From: Calliopum simillimum
Taxonomy: Eukaryota > Arthropoda > Insecta > Diptera > Lauxaniidae
NCBI GenBank assembly: GCA_951812925.1
Contig: OX638371.1
Location: 114,289,124-114,353,123 of the forward strand
DNA: 64,000 nt
Reading direction: 5' to 3'
Part shown: positions 52,101 through 62,400 of the stretch, piece after piece
Layout of the letters: each line of letters opens with the position of its first letter
Position numbering within the stretch: the first letter of the stretch is position 1
Notes under the pieces: generated by a model
Told to the model about the DNA's origin: nothing
The model's input: the letters and a program-made list of their open reading frames with translations, nothing else
Databases searched by the model: none
Translations under genes and position numbers: made by a program

Positions 52101-53580
52101 TTTTAGCATAGATTAGATGAGAATCACAGCTACAAGAAAAACATAGCACATGCAAAAATCTAATTCTTTTGTTTTTTCCTGCTTTTTTGCTGTTACATTT
52201 CACCATAATGTTCAATAGGCTTCTTTGGTATGTTAACAAATTGTAGCATTTGATTTCATTCTTTGGTGATGATTATCCATCACTCTTTTCATTGATATTT
52301 TAGTTGTCATTAAATTCTTTCATAAAATTAAATCTCTCTCTAGCAATACAAAATAGTTAAAATCCAGCATTAACGAGACAACATTCCCGCTTAAACCTAC
52401 TCACACTCCTCTTGAATTGTAATACGTTGGTTGCATTGTATTGTCGACTTTGGTCTAAATTTGTTTTGCATTGTTGACTGGTTGACATTGCACAGTGGGA
52501 CGAGCTCAACGTTTTTACATAATTTTTAGTTATATTCATTGTGGCAGTTGTTTTTGATATTTTCATATGAGTAAATACCAAAGAAGGTAAAACAACATTT
52601 ATGCATGGTGTTGCTGTTCTATGTCGCTTTGGAATTTCGAACCATAAATTCTTTGCCCGCAATCACAAAATGACAGCAGGCAGTTATGTACATACATATC
52701 TATAAAAAAGAGTAGCTGGATCTTGCATTCAATCAATTGCCACTTGATATGCTCTTGGATTCACCAACGTGACGCGTTACAGAATGCAGTTCCCCTGGAA
52801 GAAGAATACATGTTTTTTTGTTGTTGTCTTCTTTATATCTTGCCCATTTGTCGTCGCTTGAGACAAAACAGAGCACGACAACAGATGAAGTGGAACAAAA
52901 CAGATTTTCACATGCCAAACGAAGCGACAGAATGACAGTTCGTCACAATGTCGTATGACAAATGTTGCTGTTGCTCAATGAATAATGAAAACAAGTTTAA
53001 TGTGGAGTAATGGGAATAAATGTAGGTACTTGCTATAGAAGTCTAATAAAAAATGGGGAATCTTGATATTTTCACGTTGAACTTTTTCAATGTGCCACAA
53101 ATTTTAAATCTCACGTGGTTTTGTGGTATGCTGTTTATTTTTTCAAAATTTTTTACCATAGACCAGGAAATAAAATAGTATTTTTTCTTTCGGACCAAAT
53201 TTTTTAATTTATTATTGAAAATCCCTATTTCAAATAAATACAAATTTAAGCAACTTCTTCGCCTCTGAGAAAAATTATAAAAAAATGTGGGTTTCTCCAC
53301 ATGTCTAGGAATTATATTCCAAAAAAAAGTTTTTCATAAAAATTTGCACAAGCTTTTTTTTGAATAAACACGTCATTGTAAAAAATTCTTTGAAAAAAAG
53401 AAGCCCAGTGACTGAAGTATAAGAAATTGGATATTTTATCTATAAAGCTGAAAGATAAAATGTGACCGTTATGGGCCCATTTTTGAAAAAAAAAAAAAAT
53501 ATATTCCATCAATCGCTGAGGAGATGTCGAAAATATTGTTTGGACATGACCAGAGGTGTTTTTTAAAAAAAACTTTTATG
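49140..53580. other. Long AT-rich intronic stretch without genes
   Basis: Contains a 24-nt T run (about 51339-51362) and a diverged INE-1-like fragment (about 51418-51680, with CAGTGCCACGTCCC, CTAAACCGCTGCAA and GGAGGAGTCACGCCTC). At 51910-52040 there is an ACACACCAATAAAAACAC segment followed by TTTCGGGACCCACCACAGG. I see no gene. Short frames such as 52357-52662 have no family signature. Confidence 0.5.
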
Positions 53581-53624
53581 TAAAAACTTTTATGATGAAG
53601 TTTGTTTATTGACTGGTTTTTTTT

Positions 53625-54150
53625 GCGCATCGAATGCTTGTCGAAGCTTACGGCGAGCATGCTCTTGGTCGTACACAGTGCAATGAGTGGTTCAATAAAT
53701 TTAAAAGTGGTGATTTTGATGTGATAAATGAGGAGCGCGGCCGGCCACCGAAAAAGTTCGAAGACACCGAATTGCAAACATTATTGGTGAACAACTTAAT
53801 GTGACACAACAAACCGTTTCCTTGGGTTTGAAGGCCATGGGAAAGATTTTAAAGGTCGGTAGATGGGTGCCACATGAACTGACCGACAGGCAGCAAGAAA
53901 AACCGAAAAACCACTTGTGAATTGCTGCTCGCCAGGCAAAACAGAAAAGGTTTTCTCCATGGAATCATCACTGGCGATGAAAAGTGGATTTATTTCAACA
54001 ATCCCAAACGAAAAAAATCATATTTGAGCCCCGGCCAACTACCCAAATCAACGCCAATGCTTCCCGCAAATGAGAGTTTTCAGGCACAAAATTCGACATC
54101 TTTACGAGCGGAAAAAATGCGTTGTTGTATGAAACTTGACAAATTGTGAA
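53625..54150 (+). pseudogene. mariner transposase relic (truncated)
   Basis: The plus strand encodes HRMLVEAYGEHALGRTQCNE, WFNKFKSGDFDV and ERGRPPKKFEDTELQ. After a frameshift come IGEQLNVTQQTVSLGLKAMG, KVGRWVPHELTDRQQE, LLARQNRKGFLHGIITGDEK (catalytic Asp), WIYFNNPKRKKSYLSPGQ and LPKSTP. The second half with the other two catalytic residues is gone. The GDEKW motif and the order are typical of mariner. It lies about 650 bp before the first large Abl exon. Confidence 0.87.
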
Positions 54151-54805
54151 CTGAGTATTGTTGACAGATGACAGAATGAACAATTAAGACATTTGGTACG
54201 GTTCGGAAGCTCATACATATACGGCTATCGACCGCTAGATGTCATTACCGGTTTCATATTTGTACACCTAGTATATGAAAAATATATAAATATGTATGTG
54301 GAAGTAGCCGAAACATATGTAATCAATTTCCATGTTAACACTTGCTTCCGTCTGTTGTTGAAAAATTGTAAAAATGACTGTTTAATTAGTTCAATATAAA
54401 ATTATCATACTTAAAAACTTTTATGGTTTAACGATTTTTTGGCTTTCGGGGAGAAATTTTTACATTTTATTATTCAGCAACGAGTAGTTAGTGAAATTTT
54501 ATGGTAAATATATCTCTAGTACATACTGACTCAATATTCCCCTGTTTTAGATGTCATTTGTTGTGTACCTTTTTAAGAAAAGTTTTTAAAAAATATTTTA
54601 TGATCGATTTATTTATAAACTTTAATGCAGAAAATGTTTTCAAAAAACTTTCAGTTGTAAATCTTTCTGAATAAAAGTATAAAATTTCATTGAAAACGGA
54701 CTATTATTGATTGACATTGGCGAAAGTGTTTTTTGTCAACTGCAACTTCTTTTTAAAAGTGTCACTATATATTCAAATCATTATCTTTGGTTCTTTTACT
54801 TACAG
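54151..54805. other. End of the large Abl intron
   Basis: AT-rich; the final 20 nt, with TTCTTTTACTTACAG, form the acceptor for the SH3 exon. Nothing else seen. Confidence 0.6.
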
Positions 54806-55334
54806 AAGCACTCCTGCAATCCCGCCCCCTGCCACACATTCCACCTGGTACAACGTTACTGCCCGAAGCTGATCTCCATTTGCAACAAAGTCAAGATGGT
54901 GTTTCATTAAACACACAAAGTCACAGTCAAGGGCATAGCTCAAACACATCCGGTTTTGAATCTACACATCGCTGGACGTCCAAAGAGAATCTACTCGCTC
55001 CCGGTCCAGAAGAGGATGATCCACAATTGTTTGTAGCATTGTATGACTTTCAAGCTGGTGGTGAAAATCAACTTAGTCTCAAAAAGGGTGAACAGGTACG
55101 CATACTATCGTATAACAAATCGGGTGAATGGTGTGAGGCGCATTCAGACTCAGGCAATGTTGGTTGGGTGCCATCAAATTATGTGACGCCACTGAATTCC
55201 CTTGAGAAACATTCATGGTATCATGGTCCCATATCACGAAATGCGGCAGAATATTTGCTTAGCTCTGGCATTAATGGCAGTTTTTTGGTGCGTGAAAGTG
55301 AAAGTTCACCCGGACAACGTAGCATCAGTTTGAG
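54806..55334 (+). CDS. Abl: Abl exon: N-terminal linker, SH3 and first half of SH2
   Basis: The acceptor is a pyrimidine-rich tract ending ACTTACAG at 54798-54805; the donor is GTGAGT at 55335. The exon starts with two bases of a split codon (G|AA, Glu), so the upstream exon must end one base into a codon. The frame is also open upstream to an in-frame TTG at 54787, but that part is intron. The linker [13 protein letters not shown] and the block [17 protein letters not shown] are hallmarks of fly Abl. SH3 follows with ALYDF and the WVPSNYV end. SH2 begins at WYHGPISR and contains FLVRESES, whose Arg is the phosphotyrosine-binding residue. The exon ends two bases into the Arg codon of SISLR. 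Confidence 0.97.
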
Positions 55335-58300
55335 GTGAGTTGTTGTTTGTGACATTTTTTTTTGTTTGCATTCCCTTAAACCTGCCTTCTTTATTTAGAT
55401 ATGAAGGACGTGTCTATCACTACCGCATCTCAGAAGATCCTGATGGTAAAGTTTTTGTCACAGCCGAAGCCAAGTTTAATACACTCGCTGAATTGGTGCA
55501 TCATCATAGTGTACCGCACGAGGGACATGGACTGATTACGCCGCTGCTGTATCCAGCTCCAAAACAAAATAAACCCACAGTATTCCCACTGAGCCCTGAG
55601 CCAGATGAATGGGAAATTTGCCGCACTGACATTGTAATGAAACACAAACTGGGCGGTGGACAGTATGGTGAAGTTTATGAGGCCATTTGGAAACGTTATG
55701 GCAATACGGTGGCTGTAAAGACTTTAAAGGAAGATACAATGGCCCTTAAGGATTTTCTTGAAGAGGCTGCCATTATGAAGGAGATGAAGCATCCAAATTT
55801 AGTGCAACTAATTGGTATGTAATTGAGTTTGACTTGACGTTGGTGGTAGAAAATTCAATATTTGGTTGGGACAAGACGAAGGAAGGGCATAGTGCGGTTA
55901 ATAACAGATGTAGACAAGAAGTGCTTGTGCTTAGTTTTTCTTTTACGTTTAATGATGAGTGGGATTAATTAAAAGTTTTGCAAGTAAATTTGTTAGTAGG
56001 GAAAGTTAAATAAAATATGAAATATTTTGCTCACAAATTAAGAAAAATAAAAAAATATATGTATAAAGGAAATTGTAACAGACTGACTAAAATAAGAATG
56101 TTATCTATTTGAGGTACATACTAAGAAAGGGTCTGCACAAGACATTTTGTTGGAGTTTTAAGACATTTCGGTAAGTTATGTCTTGCACCCGCTTTTTATT
56201 TATTAATTACTTCAGTGCTGCGTGCAAATGTCTTAAAAGTACTGAGATATGACAGAAGAAACAACAAATAATGCACAGACCTGTCTTGTTTGATTCGCTT
56301 CAGTTCAGTGTAGTGTTCACTACAAAATGCTACTTTTGTGACAAAAAGTAGTTTTTCGCTCTCTTCTTGTGCCTCTTTTTTGATTACGCTTTTGTATGGA
56401 AGATACTACAATGCTGGGTTACCAATACGTTGCAACTTGCAAGTGTTACCATTTCATAAATTTTACTATAGTTTCTCTACTCGCATGTTCTACACTGATC
56501 TGAATTATTTGTATTAAATGCAATGCACTGAAGTATTTGTTAGAATCAGTTTTTTTTTTGACACTGATAACACAAAGAAGTTCACTTTAGTGTCGAAATG
56601 TTGTCAGTGTACAGTAAAGATTTGAATTTTTTCGATCATATACTAAAGTTCAATGTAAAATTTGCGAGTAAAAAAAAGTACACCACATTTCAGGATGCCT
56701 TGTGCAGGCCCCTAATACTAAGTTAAGTAGAGAAAATGAATTTTTTAATTTTAGTACGCAGCCGACACTTTGAAATCCAGTAAATCATCTACATAAGAGT
56801 GGAATTTAACTTTTTTTTTTAATTTTTTCTCTTTCTTCTAGGTGTTTGCACGCGTGAGCCACCCTTTTATATTATCACCGAATTTATGTCACATGGCAAT
56901 TTACTTGATTTCTTACGCTCAGCGGGTCGCGAAACACTTGATGCTGTTGCTTTACTCTATATGGCGACACAAATTGCATCAGGAATGAGCTATTTGGAAT
57001 CACGCAATTACATACATCGTGATTTGGCGGCACGCAATTGTTTGGTGGGCGATAATAAGCTTGTCAAAGTCGCCGATTTTGGTTTGGCGCGCCTTATGCG
57101 TGATGACACATATACGGCGCATGCTGGTGCCAAATTTCCTATTAAATGGACCGCCCCCGAGGGATTAGCTTACAATAAATTTAGCACTAAATCTGATGTT
57201 TGGGCATTTGGTGTGCTTCTATGGGAGATAGCCACTTATGGTATGTCACCATATCCGGGTATTGACTTGACTGATGTATTTCATAAGCTGGAAAAGGGTT
57301 ATCGTATGGAACGTCCACCAGGATGTCCGCCAGAGGTGTACGATCTTATGCGACAGTGTTGGCAATGGAATGCTGCGGATCGGCCAACATTTAAGAGCAT
57401 TCACCATGCTCTGGAGCATATGTTTCAGGTGGGTGATGTAATTGATGATGATGATAGTGATGGTGATTATAATGATGGTGATAATGAAATTGATGACTAT
57501 GAGTATTATGGTGAAGAAGATAATGATAACGATGACGATGATGATGATGATGGCATTGAGCTTTGATTGAAACATTTTAATAAAAAAGATCATGGCTGCA
57601 GACACAATGACATCAATAAAAATAATCGTTATATTATGGTACCACGAATGTACTCGTGTGCAGTAGCATCTCCCTCAACTGCAGAGGGAAATAATCAACC
57701 TTTGTTGGTTGAAAATAATGATGATAATGATGATGATGTTAGTATGAATAATAATAATGGACGACAACGTCTCGTTTTCTTCGCTCCGCAGGAATCATCA
57801 ATAACTGAAGCGGTCGAGAAGCAATTGAATGCAAGTCAAAGCTTAACGCCACAAATGGGTAAAAAAGGTACAGGAAATGGCGGAGGATCTGGAGGTGCTG
57901 GCTTAACATCAGGTGGTCGACATGATCCACAAGCTAGTACACCAATGTCGGGTATAATATTTAATTATTTATAAATCAATAGCATATATTAATATTTAAA
58001 TTTTAACGCAGAAACTGGTACGACGTCAACAAAATTGAGCACATTCTCCAGCCAAGGCAAGGGTAATGTACAAATGCGTCGTACTACGAATAAACAAGGC
58101 AAGCAAGCACCTGCGCCACCCAAACGTACTAGGTAATGATCCTCATCAAATTATCATTCAATATTCAATAAAGTTATATATTTTTGTATTTTAGTTTACT
58201 TTCAACAAGTCGTGATTCCACCTATCGTGAGGATGATAGCCGTAATCTACTTATCGATGAGCTCAATACAAATGGTAGACACTTCAGTTCTATACAAATT

Positions 58301-61300
58301 AACAAAAAACCTTCTCCAACTCAAAGTTCCTTTAGCATAAAAAAATCATCCTCTTGCAGTAGTTTTTTGATTGATATACTATTTCGAGGTATTTGTCACC
58401 GGAGTAAGATTATTGTGCCAAATTTATTTGGTATTTGTTTTATTTGTTATAATTTAGTACATAATTCAGTTGTTTTTGTTTTATTTTTATTTGTTTTACT
58501 CATGTATTTTTAGTTGTTTGTTTTGTTTGTTTGCTTTTCTTGCAGTAAGTAGAAATTATTCTGGGTTTTACGAATAACATGAATCTAACCAATTGTTGTT
58601 CCTATGCATCTTGAATTATTTTATAATTTTGTTTTTATCAATATAAAAGAAAGGATTTAATTGACTATATAGTTGAATGTTATAAGCCCTGTCAATTTGC
58701 AATATTTATTCTAGTTACCACTTTTGGTCTACTTACAAAATAACTTAACCAAATGTGGGACTATTGAGACCATTGTCTCCGCCTCTCCTACAGGGTAAGA
58801 GGCATTACATAGTATATGACAATTTTATTTCCGGTGCTTGTAGCTTAAACGGTTTTCTTTTTACACTTTGAGATTTTCAAGGGTTACTTTATATAAATTG
58901 CCTGATAGCCAAGCTTAAAATATAAATTATAAAGTTTTAAAGCATATTTTTAAGAGGGGTTCCTACTCGTGTAGGATCCTACTCATGTAGGAAAATTGAA
59001 CAAAGTAATTTTATGATAAAAGAGACAATGTTATTGGAATAAGAATAACTGTTTTTTAGGTTATAACTTTGTAATTAAATTTTCTTTCCCCTAGATCTAC
59101 TACCTTTACTTGGAATATTGTGCTAAAAATGCGGTTTTTTTGTGTAGTCCTTTTCTCGGATTTTTATTTTTTCTCACCTCATATCACGTTAAATTTTTAT
59201 GGTTTTTTTTTAAATGCATCCATCCTTTCAATAAATAATCTTACCTGGAAATGCCTGATGGAAACATTTGTTTGTGACAAATGCTGACAAATTGGTATAC
59301 GATTGTTTTTTACTCATACATTCTTTAACACATAACACACACACAAATGAAGATATAATTTCTAAAAATATTTTTAATGTGAAGTCTTAATACATTTTTT
59401 TCTTCTCTTTTACCGAAATTGAACTTATTTTACAACCACTAAATAGGTCTGACACGTGACATTAACAATCTCACACAACGTTATGATTCTGAGAATGATA
59501 ACGCTACTGGTGATCCCGATACTGATGCAACCGGTGATAGTTTGGAACATAATTCAACTACCAACAAGATGCAACATTCACTGCATACTGGCGGGGGTAG
59601 CAGCAGCATTGGTCCTAGATCGGCACCTATGCACAGCTCATTCAAGCGTTTACCCACACCTGTAATGGGTAATCGAGGCTTGGAGACACGTCAAAGCAAA
59701 CGTTCGCAGCATGTTGCACAAAATAGTGTCGCAGGCGGAGGAGTCGGAGGCGTGGCTGCTGTTGCATCACAACCCGTTACAGTGGGCGCCTTGGAAGTAA
59801 TGAATGTGAAACGTGTCGTTAATCGTTATGGTACATTACCGAAGGTAGCACGCATTGGTGCTTTCTTGGACAGCCTAGAAGATTCAAATGGAACAAATAA
59901 TAGTGGCGCTGGTACTGCGCCCAACACACCTAACACTACTACAACAAGCGCATCTTCTGCTACAAATGGTCATGTTACACAACAACAACAGCAGCTCCAG
60001 CAGACGACTCATCAGCCAAGGCAACAGCTTCCACAAAATTCCAGCTCAAATAAATTGGTCGCGTCCAATACGGCCGTGAATCAGATTAATCCATCACCAC
60101 CGCTACCGCAGCAGATGATACGTAGCAACTCTTCAAGCGGTGTTACTATGGCGAATAACGCTTCCGCCAGTCTCAATAAACTGCAACGTCATCGCACCAC
60201 AACAGACGGTAGCACTATGCTGACATTTTCTTCATTCCGTGGTACTGCAAGTAATTCACCCAAACGTCAGCATCAACATCAACAGCCTGCATTGGCGAAT
60301 TTGGAGTTTCCACCACCACCATCAGACTTACCACCACCATCCGAAGAATTTGAAACACCAGCTCCACCACCACCACCGGCTCCAGTAGCGCCGTCACTAC
60401 AACTGCAACAAAATCAACATCATCATCTCTCACAGGCACCACCACCATTACCACCAACTCATCAAAGCAACACAAGCGATGTTTCCAACACAGCACCAAG
60501 TGTTGAAGAAGCGAGCTCACGTTTCGGCGTAAGTTTGCGTAAACGTGAACCGTCCACTGATTCGTGTAGCTCGCTTGGTAGTCCACCAGAGCCGCCACAA
60601 CCACCACCTCAGCAGCAGCAACATCAGGAGCAGAATATGAAGGAAAAGCTGATGGCTGAAATAAAAGAACGTTCCAAGGAGAATACAGCTGCCAATGCCA
60701 ATACACAAAACGGCACCAATGGCGCCAATGTGGATCCGGTCTCGCTGCTAGTTACCGAATTGGCGGAAAGCATGAATTTGCCAAAACATAAAGTATTAAA
60801 ATCACCAACAGAAATAAAAGCTGCTGCGCCAACCACCAATACGGCAAATACTTTTAAGGCGCAATTAAAGAAAGTCGAACCGAAGAAAATCAACGCACCA
60901 AATGCGCAAAAAGCGGAAAATCAAACAACGATTATTGATTTTAAGGCTCATTTACGTAAGGTCAATAACAACAATAGCAGCAACAGCAGTAGCAGCAATG
61001 AAAAAGACAACAAGGATACACAGCAACAACAAAAAGACACCACCATCATCAGTAAACTAGACGAAGAGGGAGGTCAGTGTAGAAATCCTTTGAATAACAA
61101 AAATAAAAAAGACGATACGAAGAAATTCACCACCACATCGGTGACGACATCTTCGTTGACAAATCCCCAACAAAAGACTGAAATTAAAATTGATATTACC
61201 AACTCATTAGCGGCCAACAATAACAATTCAAGCAATATGATGCAAAACTCTGACGGTGGCGGCGGCGGCGATTCATCATCCACCACGGAAGAAAGTAAAC

Positions 61301-62400
61301 GACGCAGTACAGGTAGTATTAGTAGCTTGAAAAAGCTTTGGGAGCAACCGGGTGGTGCTGACTATGCCAGCACTAATACTATTATCAATCAATCCAATAG
61401 TGGCAATATCCAACTTTCCCCAAAATTTGGATTAAAACCCAATCCTTATGCTGCTGGCATGACCGGCACGAATTCCATATCCATCACCACAACTTGTCAA
61501 AACCAGCAGCAACAAAGTAAATTTCCAACACATAATAGCACTTCACCACGCGCCATCGGCCCTGTTCACCCAATCCATACAGCACTTACCAATAAGCCCC
61601 CACCAGCGGCACCACCACCGCCGCCACCCAGTACCAATTCCAACACCACCACCACCAACATACATCACCACAATTTATCAACTGCATCAACCACCACAAA
61701 TTCTAATCTTTCCACAGATGCAGAGCCAGAAACATTTGCAACAACAACAACGATAACTAACAACGAAACGCTTTTCAGCACTGGCGGTGGCGATAGCAAT
61801 ACCAACAGCAGCAGCGATACCACCAATGCCACGACAACATCGATTAAATCAAACAACAGTAGTAGCAGCAGCAATAACAAACCCGCCGTTCCATTAAAAC
61901 CCACAAAATTGACTATTTATGCAACGCCTATTGGACAAAAATTAGGAGGCTCAGCCGCCAGCACCACCACCACCTCCGCCATAGTAGGCAATGCAAATAA
62001 TCTTCACGATACGACAACGCTGACTTCCAATTCTTCTTCACCCAACACCACGACGAACAATTCCACTAATACAACACAACAGATCTCACGTGAGGGCATA
62101 CTCGATCTTGTTGGCCTACTCGAAAGTTCACTTAAACATCCGGTCAACATGATTTCTGCATCGCAATGGCTTCAATTAAGTGATAAATTGAATATTTTGC
62201 AAAACTCGTGTGTTGTCTTTGCGGACAATGAATCGATGCCACCACATTCGAAATTTCATTTTCGAGAATTGGTGACGCGCGTTGAAAGTCAATCGCTTTC
62301 GTTGCGGACCGCTGGCAATAAGAATATGCAAGATAATGAGCGTCTTGTAAATGAGGTGGGTCAGTCGTTGAAACAGCTATCGAATGCACTGCATAGGTAA
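54806..62400 (+). CDS. Abl: Abl tyrosine-protein kinase, seven 3' coding exons (5' partial)
   Basis: Non-receptor tyrosine kinase that phosphorylates cytoskeletal regulators; in flies it acts with Enabled and adhesion/guidance receptors in axon growth and epithelial morphogenesis. The exons are 54806-55334, 55399-55814, 56842-57428, 57792-57951, 58012-58132, 58195-58274 and 59447-62400. All junctions are GT-AG and the frame is continuous, giving 1,614 codons plus a split first codon and ending in TAA. Domains in order: SH3 (ALYDF, about 55027-55185), SH2 (FLVRES, from about 55216 into the next exon), kinase ([32 protein letters not shown]), a long low-complexity Pro/Gln/Asn/Ser/Thr tail with PPPP runs, and a C-terminal F-actin-binding domain. 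The order and the motifs match Drosophila Abl. The N-terminal coding exon is not in the window, so the start is missing. All catalytic residues are present, so the gene looks intact. Confidence 0.97.
55399..55814 (+). CDS. Abl: Abl exon: second half of SH2, SH2-kinase linker, kinase N-lobe
   Basis: A 64-nt intron (55335-55398) precedes it, a typical short fly intron with acceptor TTTATTTAG. The exon completes SH2 ([10 protein letters not shown] through the LVHHHS helix), then the linker [15 protein letters not shown]. The kinase N-lobe has the glycine-rich loop [11 protein letters not shown] (about 55652-55684), the ATP-anchoring Lys of VAVK at 55718-55720, and the helix-C Glu of [11 protein letters not shown] at about 55763. 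The exon ends one base into the Gly codon of VQLIG, with donor GTATGT. Confidence 0.97.
55815..56841 (+). other. Abl intron 2
   Basis: A 1,027-nt AT-rich intron splitting the kinase N-lobe between VQLIG and VCTREPP. I see no coding sequence, RNA gene or clear mobile element in it. Confidence 0.85.
56842..57428 (+). CDS. Abl: Abl exon: kinase hinge and C-lobe
   Basis: The acceptor is TTTCTTCTAG, ending at 56841. The exon opens [15 protein letters not shown], which places the Thr gatekeeper in the hinge. The catalytic loop HRDLAARN has its Asp at 57021-57023; DFGLAR has its Asp at 57075-57077. The activation-loop Tyr of DDTYTAHAG, corresponding to the autophosphorylation site in mammalian ABL1, is at 57111-57113. 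The substrate-site segment is KWTAPEGL, and [12 protein letters not shown] is intact. The exon ends ALEHMFQ in phase 0, followed by donor GTGGGT. The reading frame stays open for 45 more codons into the intron, giving an Asp-rich stretch that I do not count as exon. Confidence 0.97.
57429..57791 (+). other. Abl intron 3, frame-preserving, with one in-frame stop
   Basis: The intron is 363 nt (121 codons) in phase 0. Translated in the exon frame it has one stop, TGA at 57564-57566; the rest is open. It would encode a very acidic Asp/Asn/Gly segment, driven by GATGAT repeats, then a mixed segment ending VFFAPQ before ESSITE. Splicing out is the default because the GTGGGT donor and CCGCAG acceptor rejoin the fly-conserved protein exactly. 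Retention would give a kinase ending in a 45-residue acidic tail. Confidence 0.8.
57792..57951 (+). CDS. Abl: Abl exon: start of post-kinase tail
   Basis: The acceptor is CTCCGCAG at 57784-57791. The product opens [15 protein letters not shown], as in Drosophila Abl directly after ALEHMFQ, then [10 protein letters not shown], a Gly-rich stretch, and [10 protein letters not shown]. The exon ends one base into the Glu codon that the next exon completes (S-E-T-G). The donor is GTATAA. Conservation with the fly protein is in short blocks separated by variable low-complexity sequence. Confidence 0.93.
58012..58132 (+). CDS. Abl: Abl exon: conserved tail block with basic PxxP segment
   Basis: Between introns of 60 nt (57952-58011) and 62 nt (58133-58194). 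Encodes [19 protein letters not shown], then [12 protein letters not shown], then APAPPKRT. The last is a basic proline motif of the kind SH3 domains bind. This is among the best conserved parts of the fly Abl tail. The exon ends two bases into the Ser codon completed by the next exon. Confidence 0.94.
58195..58274 (+). CDS. Abl: Abl exon: short tail exon
   Basis: The acceptor is TGTATTTTAG, ending at 58194. Encodes [14 protein letters not shown], then LLIDELNTN, and ends one base into a Gly codon completed at 59447. The donor, G|GTAGAC, is weak, and the frame stays open beyond it to a TAG at 58511-58513. An extended or retained form is therefore possible, but the normal junction rebuilds N-G-L-T-R-D-I-N, which matches Drosophila (N-G-L-A-R-D-I-N). 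Confidence 0.92.
58275..59446 (+). other. Abl intron 6
   Basis: A 1,172-nt intron. Its first 239 nt stay open in the exon frame (ending in TAG at 58511-58513) and would give a Ser/Lys-rich then hydrophobic tail if retained. At 58530-58549 a strong pyrimidine tract ends in TTGCAGTAAGT, where acceptor AG and donor GTAAGT share a G. The rest is AT-rich with no recognisable feature. Confidence 0.75.
59447..62400 (+). CDS. Abl: Abl terminal exon: proline-rich tail and F-actin-binding domain
   Basis: The acceptor is CTAAATAG, ending at 59446. The exon encodes about 984 residues. Fly-conserved blocks include [137 protein letters not shown] and [12 protein letters not shown]. Proline runs lie near 60308-60392 and 61600-61635; such FPPPP/PPPPP runs are the type bound by EVH1 proteins such as Enabled. 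From about 62080 to the stop is the F-actin-binding domain ([20 protein letters not shown] to [10 protein letters not shown]). CAA/CAG, AAC/AAT and ACC runs explain the many indels relative to Drosophila. TAA is at 62398-62400. Confidence 0.96.

Noticed and set aside
54787..54805. Upstream TTG as a start for the SH3 exon
   Set aside because: It lies in the acceptor pyrimidine tract; the conserved protein begins at the split Glu codon at 54806, so the real start is in an upstream exon outside the window.
57246..57605. Ile/Thr-rich minus-strand frame
   Set aside because: Antisense of the kinase exon and of the GAT repeat in intron 3.
60215..60706. 163-codon minus-strand frame inside the Abl terminal exon
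   Set aside because: Shadow of the Abl coding strand; Val/Leu-rich because of the CAA/CAC/CCA repeats opposite.
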